Part shown: positions 58,296 through 64,000 of the stretch, in pieces
Position numbering within the stretch: the stretch's first letter is position 1
Layout of the letters: the number at the start of each line of letters is the position of its first letter
NCBI RefSeq assembly: GCF_003856525.1
Contig: NZ_RJVQ01000004.1
Span: 124,001 to 188,000, forward strand
DNA length: 64,000 bases
Source of the DNA: Vibrio viridaestus
GTDB taxonomy: Bacteria; Pseudomonadota; Gammaproteobacteria; Enterobacterales; Vibrionaceae
Reading direction: 5' to 3'
The notes under the pieces: model-generated
The model's input: only the letters and a program-made list of their open reading frames with translations
Database searches by the model: none
What the model was told of the DNA's origin: nothing
Program-made: the position numbers and the translations under genes

Positions 58296-59374
58296 TTATT
58301 TGGCTTGCAGAACTCCTTCAGCCATATTTTTCATTTTTTCGCTTATTTGAATATTTATCATTTAGAGCCATTGTCAGCATCTTAACCGCCTTAGGGATTT
58401 CTCTATGGATGGGACCGGTTTTGATTCGCCGCCTACAACTATTACAAATCGGTCAGGTTGTCCGAAATGACGGCCCTGAATCGCATTTTAGTAAACGTGG
58501 CACGCCTACTATGGGTGGTGTAATGATTCTTGCAGCGATCATCATTACTGTTCTGCTATGGACCGATCTATCCAATCCTTACGTATGGGCTGTATTAGCG
58601 GTACTTACCGGGTACGGTATTGTTGGATTTGTGGATGATTACCGTAAAGTCGTGCGTAAGAATACCGATGGGCTTATTGCTCGCTGGAAGTATTTTTGGC
58701 AGTCTGCAATCGCCTTAGTAGTTGCATTTGCTATGTATGCTTACGGCAAAGATACTGCTGCGACTCAGTTAGTGGTGCCATTTTTTAAGGATGTGATGCC
58801 GCAACTTGGGCTCTTCTATGTTGTATTAACTTATTTTGTTATCGTTGGTACCAGTAATGCGGTCAATTTAACCGATGGGCTAGACGGGTTGGCGATTATG
58901 CCTACGGTTTTGGTCTCCGCTGGTTTTGCTGTAATAGCATGGGCAACAGGTAACGTTAACTTTGCTAATTATCTGCATATTCCGTATATCGCCAATTCTT
59001 CTGAATTAGTCGTTGTCTGTACAGCTATTGTTGGTGCTGGTCTTGGTTTCCTTTGGTTTAACACCTATCCAGCACAAGTATTTATGGGCGATGTGGGTTC
59101 TCTTGCTCTCGGTGGTGCCTTAGGAACGATCGCGGTATTAGTGAGACAAGAATTCGTATTGGTTATAATGGGTGGCGTTTTTGTTATGGAAACTCTTTCC
59201 GTTATTTTACAGGTTGGTTCGTATAAGTTGAGAGGTCAGCGAATTTTCCGCATGGCACCGATTCATCATCACTATGAACTTAAAGGCTGGCCTGAGCCTA
59301 GGGTAATCGTGCGATTCTGGATTATTTCTATCGTATTGGTTTTAATTGGTTTGGCGACATTAAAAGTTCGCTAA
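58292..59374 (+). CDS. mraY: Phospho-MurNAc-pentapeptide transferase MraY
   Basis: Inner-membrane enzyme making lipid I from UDP-MurNAc-pentapeptide and undecaprenyl phosphate. The 360 residues contain about ten spans and the catalytic segments [19 protein letters not shown] and the HHHYE loop ([12 protein letters not shown]). It overlaps murF by 4 bp. Confidence 0.98.
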   Translation: MIIWLAELLQPYFSFFRLFEYLSFRAIVSILTALGISLWMGPVLIRRLQLLQIGQVVRNDGPESHFSKRGTPTMGGVMILAAIIITVLLWTDLSNPYVWAVLAVLTGYGIVGFVDDYRKVVRKNTDGLIARWKYFWQSAIALVVAFAMYAYGKDTAATQLVVPFFKDVMPQLGLFYVVLTYFVIVGTSNAVNLTDGLDGLAIMPTVLVSAGFAVIAWATGNVNFANYLHIPYIANSSELVVVCTAIVGAGLGFLWFNTYPAQVFMGDVGSLALGGALGTIAVLVRQEFVLVIMGGVFVMETLSVILQVGSYKLRGQRIFRMAPIHHHYELKGWPEPRVIVRFWIISIVLVLIGLATLKVR

Positions 59375-59399
59375 CCGTTTCTTTTTGAGTAGTCACTAA

Positions 59400-60722
59400 A
59401 TGGAACACTGGCAAGGTATCAATAAAGTTGTTGTCGTTGGACTTGGTGTCACAGGTCTTTCTGTTATAAATTTTTTAAAACGCTATCACTCTGATGTCGT
59501 TGTTAAAGTTATTGATACCCGACCGTCCCCTCCAGGTATGGAGAGTGTTCCATCTGAAGTTGAGTGTTTTACTGGGGGATGGCAGCAAGATTGGCTACAT
59601 AATGCTGATCTGGTTGTTGTTAACCCTGGGATAGCATTAGCGACACCTGAAATCCAATCTGTAATTGAGCGGAATATTCCTGTTGTTGGTGATATAGAAC
59701 TGTTTGCCTGGCATGCTGATAAGCCAGTGATTGCTATCACAGGCTCAAATGGCAAAAGTACCGTTACTGATTTGACAGGGGTTCTTGCTAGGGCATCGGG
59801 TCTTTCTGTGGGGGTGGGTGGCAATATTGGCGTTCCAGCTTTGGAGCTACTTAATCAATCTCATGATCTTTACGTACTTGAGTTATCAAGTTTCCAATTA
59901 GAAACGACATCCTCTCTCTCTTTAAAAGCTGCTGCTTTTCTTAATTTATCTGAAGACCACATGGATCGTTATGATTCCATGGAGTCTTATCGACAGGCTA
60001 AGCTTCGAATCTTTCGACATGCAGATACAGCCGTAATTAATCGTGATGATAATGCGACACATCCTGATGATTTTTCAGGTAAAATCGTTGATTTTTCTAT
60101 TACTGACAGTTCCGCCGATTATTGTCGATCAAATATCGATGATGAAGAATGGTTAGTCGTCAATAGCACGCCCTACTTAAGAACGTCACAGCTTAGCTTG
60201 GTTGGTAAGCATAATGTTGCGAACGTATTAACCGTATTGGCTCTTCTGCATGAAATCGATGTAGATTTTGATTCAATTTCTGAGGCGCTTAAATCTTACC
60301 GAGGTCTGACACATCGCTGTCAACTAGTTGAGGATAAAAATGGCATCTTGTGGATTAATGACTCAAAGGCGACAAATGTCGCGAGCACACAGGCGGCTTT
60401 GGCAGGGTTAACCTATCCCGGCACATTATATCTGTTGGTCGGGGGAATTGGTAAAGGGGCTGATTTTTCCCCATTAGCGCCAATTTTAAAAACGTTGAAG
60501 GTTGAATTGTGTTGTTTTGGGCGCGATGGTAAACAGTTTTTGTCATTACACCCATCAGCTCAATATTTTGAAACAATGGAAGATATCATTAAATCGATTC
60601 GTCCTAGGCTTAAATCCGGTGATATCGTAATGCTGTCTCCTGCATGTGCAAGTATGGATCAATTTAAAAACTTTATGGCCAGAGGGGATGTGTTTGCCCA
60701 ATTGGCTGAACAATACGCATAG
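59400..60722 (+). CDS. murD: UDP-MurNAc-L-Ala-D-Glu ligase MurD
   Basis: Adds D-glutamate to UDP-MurNAc-L-alanine. The 440 residues have an N-terminal Rossmann domain ([11 protein letters not shown]), the ATP loop GSNGKST (115-121), LELSSFQLE, and NDSKATN in the C-terminal domain. It starts 25 bp after mraY, the largest gap between these genes. Confidence 0.97.
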   Translation: MEHWQGINKVVVVGLGVTGLSVINFLKRYHSDVVVKVIDTRPSPPGMESVPSEVECFTGGWQQDWLHNADLVVVNPGIALATPEIQSVIERNIPVVGDIELFAWHADKPVIAITGSNGKSTVTDLTGVLARASGLSVGVGGNIGVPALELLNQSHDLYVLELSSFQLETTSSLSLKAAAFLNLSEDHMDRYDSMESYRQAKLRIFRHADTAVINRDDNATHPDDFSGKIVDFSITDSSADYCRSNIDDEEWLVVNSTPYLRTSQLSLVGKHNVANVLTVLALLHEIDVDFDSISEALKSYRGLTHRCQLVEDKNGILWINDSKATNVASTQAALAGLTYPGTLYLLVGGIGKGADFSPLAPILKTLKVELCCFGRDGKQFLSLHPSAQYFETMEDIIKSIRPRLKSGDIVMLSPACASMDQFKNFMARGDVFAQLAEQYA

Positions 60723-60735
60723 TAAAGGGTAAGGA

Positions 60736-61935
60736 ATGCTGTCTGTTACCAGAAGAATATCATCTGTTAAACGCTGGTTTATGACGCCAAGTCCTGAAGC
60801 TCTTTTTGACCGCCAATTAGTTTGGATATCGTTAAGCTTGATGCTAATTGGCCTGGTCATGGTGACATCGGCCTCGTTCCCGATCAGTTACAGACTGACG
60901 AATGAACCTTTCCATTTTATGTATCGCCATGCAGTGTTCCTCTTGCTTGCTTTAATCGTCTCTTCTTTCGTGATTCAGGTCCCGTTGGAAAGATGGATGA
61001 AAATGAGCACATTGATGCTCGCGGTATCCGTTGTCCTACTCATTATCGTGTTGGGTGTTGGACGATCTGTTAATGGTGCTTCGAGGTGGATTCCTCTGGG
61101 GCTTTTTAACTTGCAACCAGCAGAAGTTGCTAAGCTATCGTTGTTCATTTATATGTCGGGCTACTTACTGCGTAAACAAGATGAAGTAAGGCAGACATTT
61201 TTTGGCGGGTTTGGTAAGCCAATTATGGTTTTTGCTTTACTTGCTGTATTACTGCTGTCTCAGCCGGATTTAGGTACAGTGGTTGTAATGCTTGTGACTC
61301 TGTTTGGTATGCTGTTTATTGCAGGAGCTAAACTGTCTCAGTTCATTGCGTTGATGGTCACTGGTATCATGGCTGTCATTGGACTTATCTTAGCTGAACC
61401 CTATCGTATTCGCCGTGTTACTTCATTTCTCGATCCCTGGGAAGACCCTTTTGGTAGTGGTTACCAGTTAACTCAGTCATTAATGGCCTTTGGTCGTGGT
61501 CAGTGGCTTGGTCAGGGGTTAGGAAACTCGATTCAAAAATTAGAATATCTTCCTGAAGCACACACGGACTTTGTCTTTGCTGTTTTAGCTGAAGAGCTCG
61601 GATTTGTGGGTGTCGTAGCGGTCTTGGCCCTTATTTTTTGTTTGGTATTAAAAGCATTATATATTGGTCGAAAAGCCTTTCTTCACGATAGGCCGTTTGG
61701 TGGTTATTTAGCTTTTGGTATTGGTATTTGGTTTGCTTTTCAAACCTTGGTCAACGTGGGAGCAGCAGCTGGTATTGTCCCTACAAAAGGATTAACGCTT
61801 CCGCTGATTAGTTACGGCGGTTCGAGTCTGATTATTATGTCAGTCGCGGTATCCATATTGTTAAGAATTGATTATGAATGTCGACTAGCGGACGCTGGTT
61901 ACAAAATAGATAAAGAACAAGATGACGAAAAATAA
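60736..61935 (+). CDS. ftsW: Septal peptidoglycan polymerase FtsW
   Basis: SEDS-family glycosyltransferase that polymerises lipid II at the septum with FtsI. The 399 residues span the membrane about ten times, with [30 protein letters not shown], and the late [12 protein letters not shown] and [13 protein letters not shown] loops. It overlaps murG by 14 bp. Confidence 0.97.
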   Translation: MLSVTRRISSVKRWFMTPSPEALFDRQLVWISLSLMLIGLVMVTSASFPISYRLTNEPFHFMYRHAVFLLLALIVSSFVIQVPLERWMKMSTLMLAVSVVLLIIVLGVGRSVNGASRWIPLGLFNLQPAEVAKLSLFIYMSGYLLRKQDEVRQTFFGGFGKPIMVFALLAVLLLSQPDLGTVVVMLVTLFGMLFIAGAKLSQFIALMVTGIMAVIGLILAEPYRIRRVTSFLDPWEDPFGSGYQLTQSLMAFGRGQWLGQGLGNSIQKLEYLPEAHTDFVFAVLAEELGFVGVVAVLALIFCLVLKALYIGRKAFLHDRPFGGYLAFGIGIWFAFQTLVNVGAAAGIVPTKGLTLPLISYGGSSLIIMSVAVSILLRIDYECRLADAGYKIDKEQDDEK

Positions 61936-62995
61936 AAGACTCTTCGTTATGGCTGGTGGCACTGGAGGTCATGTATTTCCAGGTTTGGCTGTAGCAAAAC
62001 AACTTCAGTCCCGAGGATGGGAAATTCGTTGGCTAGGAACCGCAGATCGAATGGAAGCCGACTTAGTGCCTAAACATGGCATTGAGATCGACTTTATTCA
62101 GGTCAAAGGTATCCGAGGACAGGGGATTGGTCGCTTGATAAAAGCTCCTTTTCAGGTTGTCAGTGCCATTCTTCAGGCTCGCAAACATTTTAAGCGTTGG
62201 CAACCCGATGCCGTACTAGGCATGGGGGGATATGTCAGTGGTCCTGGCGGTATTGCCGCTTGGCTAAGCGGTGTTCCGGTGGTACTTCATGAACAGAACG
62301 CCGTGGCCGGGTTAACCAATCATTGGTTAGCGAAGATAGCTTCGAAAGTCTTCCAGGCCTTTACTGGTGCTTTTCCTAACGCCCCTGTGGTTGGAAACCC
62401 AGTGAGAAGTGATGTAGCTAGTCTGCCTGATCCGAGTCATAGAATGAAGGATCGCTCAGGACCAATCCGCATTCTTGTTATGGGTGGCAGTCAGGGGGCC
62501 AGAGTTCTCAATCAAACTGTACCCCAAACATTTGCAAAACTGGGGGATGGTTTCACTGTTTTTCATCAAGCAGGAAAAGGCAATAGCGGTGAAGTTGAAA
62601 AGCTTTATCAAGAGTGTAACGTAAACGCCCAGATTACGGTCTCTGATTTTATTGATGATGTTGCTCAAGCGTATGAATGGGCAGACTTATTGGTTTGCCG
62701 CTCTGGTGCTTTGACGGTATCAGAAGTCTCCGCAGCTGGTGTGGCTGCTATTTTTGTACCTTTTATGCATAAGGACCGTCAGCAAGCGCTCAATGCCGAC
62801 CATTTAGTTGAACTTGGTGCTGCGCTTATGATTGAACAACCGGATTTATCTGCTGAGAAGTTAGCCGACTCTATATTGAACTTGGATAGAGCAAAACTGC
62901 TTGATATGGCTGAAAAAGCAAAGTCCGTTGCTAAAACGGATGCGGATATTATTGTTGCTGATGCGATAGAAGCGATAACTGTAAACGAGAAATAA
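61922..62995 (+). CDS. murG: Lipid II synthase MurG
   Basis: Peripheral membrane GT28 glycosyltransferase that adds GlcNAc to lipid I to give lipid II. The 357 residues have GGTGGH (12-17), then [23 protein letters not shown] and [12 protein letters not shown] in the UDP-GlcNAc site. It overlaps ftsW by 14 bp and is 2 bp from murC. Confidence 0.98.
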   Translation: MTKNKRLFVMAGGTGGHVFPGLAVAKQLQSRGWEIRWLGTADRMEADLVPKHGIEIDFIQVKGIRGQGIGRLIKAPFQVVSAILQARKHFKRWQPDAVLGMGGYVSGPGGIAAWLSGVPVVLHEQNAVAGLTNHWLAKIASKVFQAFTGAFPNAPVVGNPVRSDVASLPDPSHRMKDRSGPIRILVMGGSQGARVLNQTVPQTFAKLGDGFTVFHQAGKGNSGEVEKLYQECNVNAQITVSDFIDDVAQAYEWADLLVCRSGALTVSEVSAAGVAAIFVPFMHKDRQQALNADHLVELGAALMIEQPDLSAEKLADSILNLDRAKLLDMAEKAKSVAKTDADIIVADAIEAITVNEK

Positions 62996-62997
62996 CC

Positions 62998-64000
62998 ATG
63001 ACAATTAAACATAAGCAAGATTTAGCTCAGATTCGTGCAATGGTGCCTGAAATGCGCCGGGTGAAATGTATCCACTTTGTTGGTATCGGTGGTGCAGGTA
63101 TGAGCGGAATCGCAGAAGTTCTACTCAATGAAGGTTATCAAATTACAGGCTCTGATATCGCAGTGAATGCGGTAACTGAACGTTTATCTCAGTTAGGTGC
63201 GAGTATTCATATTGGTCATCAGGCAGCAAATATTGAGCAGGCAAGCGCCGTTGTGGTGTCCACTGCTATTTCTCAAGACAATCCAGAGTTGGTTGCGGCG
63301 AAGGAAAAGAGAATTCCCGTTGTGCGCAGAGCTGAAATGTTGGCTGAACTGATGCGTTTTCGCCACGGTATTGCGGTAGCTGGAACGCATGGTAAAACAA
63401 CAACGACGGCACTAGTGACCCAAATTTATAATGAGGCAGGATTAGATCCCACCTTCGTCAATGGTGGCTTAGTCAAAAGTGCAGGTACCAATGCTCGCTT
63501 GGGTTCGAGTCGCATCTTAATCGCCGAAGCGGATGAGAGTGATGCGTCATTTCTTCATCTGCAACCGATGGTCAGTATCGTCACAAACATTGAAGCTGAT
63601 CATATGGATACGTACGCAGGTGACTTCAATACGCTTAAACAGACGTTTGTCGACTTTCTGCATAACTTACCTTTTTATGGTCAGGCGATTTTATGTATTG
63701 ATGATCCTGTAATTCGTGAGCTTATTCCACGTATCAGTAGGCAGGTGATTACGTACGGTTTTTCTGATGATGCAGATGTGCGTATTGAGAACTATCGTCA
63801 GGAAGGCCAAAAAGGGCGATTTACCGTCGTTCGTAAAGATAAAGCGGATTTAAACATTACTCTTAATATTCCAGGTCGTCATAATGCGTTGAATGCAGCA
63901 GCAGCGATTGCCGTCGCGACAGAAGACGATGTCAGCGATTCAGCGATATTAAATGCGATGGCGAATACTCAGGGAACTGGGCGTCGTTTCGATCATCTTG
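62998..64000 (+). CDS. murC: UDP-MurNAc-L-alanine ligase MurC, 5' part
   Basis: Adds L-alanine to UDP-MurNAc, the first Mur ligase step. The frame runs from ATG 62998 to the edge of the window, with 334 residues visible of an expected ~480. It shows [17 protein letters not shown] (26-42), the ATP loop GTHGKTT (129-135) and [13 protein letters not shown]. It is 2 bp after murG. The C-terminal domain lies outside the window. Confidence 0.97.
   Translation, partial: MTIKHKQDLAQIRAMVPEMRRVKCIHFVGIGGAGMSGIAEVLLNEGYQITGSDIAVNAVTERLSQLGASIHIGHQAANIEQASAVVVSTAISQDNPELVAAKEKRIPVVRRAEMLAELMRFRHGIAVAGTHGKTTTTALVTQIYNEAGLDPTFVNGGLVKSAGTNARLGSSRILIAEADESDASFLHLQPMVSIVTNIEADHMDTYAGDFNTLKQTFVDFLHNLPFYGQAILCIDDPVIRELIPRISRQVITYGFSDDADVRIENYRQEGQKGRFTVVRKDKADLNITLNIPGRHNALNAAAAIAVATEDDVSDSAILNAMANTQGTGRRFDHL

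Overview
The window is a stretch of core chromosome from a gammaproteobacterium of the Vibrionaceae, most likely a Vibrio. Three things point there: Vibrio-like CsrA, RpoS, RimM and SspA sequences; the gene order csrA - tRNA-Ser/Arg cluster - oadGAB - quinone oxidoreductase - yqaA - M16 protease - gshA - lipoprotein - luxS - corB - ypjD - ffh; and the following run rpsP-rimM-trmD-rplS / degS-degQ / zapG / zapE / rplM-rpsI / petABC / sspAB / dolP-diaA-yraN-lpoA / rsmI / rnpB / division and cell wall (dcw) cluster. I see no insertion sequence, prophage, CRISPR array or plasmid signature. Base composition looks even, except for an A-rich linker in nlpD.

Layout. Positions 1-246 hold the 3' end of uppP. 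Positions 500-6384 are the ftsB-ispD-ispF-truD-surE-pcm-nlpD-rpoS block (division, isoprenoid precursors, pseudouridine, stationary-phase repair and sigma S). mutS converges on rpoS over a shared terminator. A four-gene CUT1-type carbohydrate ABC transporter (9195-13558, minus strand) sits between mutS and pncC and is the clearest accessory insertion. It is followed by pncC-recA-recX-alaS-csrA, with a LexA box at recA. Eight tRNA genes follow (two Ser-GCU and six Arg-ACG of two sequence types), then the sodium-pump oxaloacetate decarboxylase operon oadGAB. Positions 24070-31151 carry an oxidoreductase, a VTT-family membrane protein, a large M16 lipoprotein protease, gshA, a lysozyme-like lipoprotein and luxS. 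Positions 31224-37213 carry corB and ypjD (minus strand), then ffh and the S16-RimM-TrmD-L19 operon.

The second half holds the HtrA proteases degS and degQ with zapG (minus strand), zapE, the L13-S9 operon, the cytochrome bc1 operon petABC, sspAB, and then a minus-strand envelope and replication block (dolP, diaA, yraN, lpoA) divergent from rsmI. The RNase P RNA gene follows. After it comes a small secreted protein of unknown function, then the dcw cluster rsmH-ftsL-ftsI-murE-murF-mraY-murD-ftsW-murG-murC, which runs off the right edge within murC.

Most of the window is ordinary housekeeping DNA and I did not find a clearly new multi-gene system. The observations most worth a second look are: the ABC transporter insertion, with a UUCG-tetraloop hairpin after the binding-protein gene and a palindrome at its likely transcription start; the Leu substitution in the Qo-site motif of cytochrome b (PLWY) together with an extra Cys in the Rieske protein and a short cytochrome c1; the unknown secreted protein between rnpB and the dcw cluster; the lysozyme-like lipoprotein overlapping gshA; the hairpin plus very G-rich ribosome binding site in front of rpoS; and the apparent absence of lysC between alaS and csrA.
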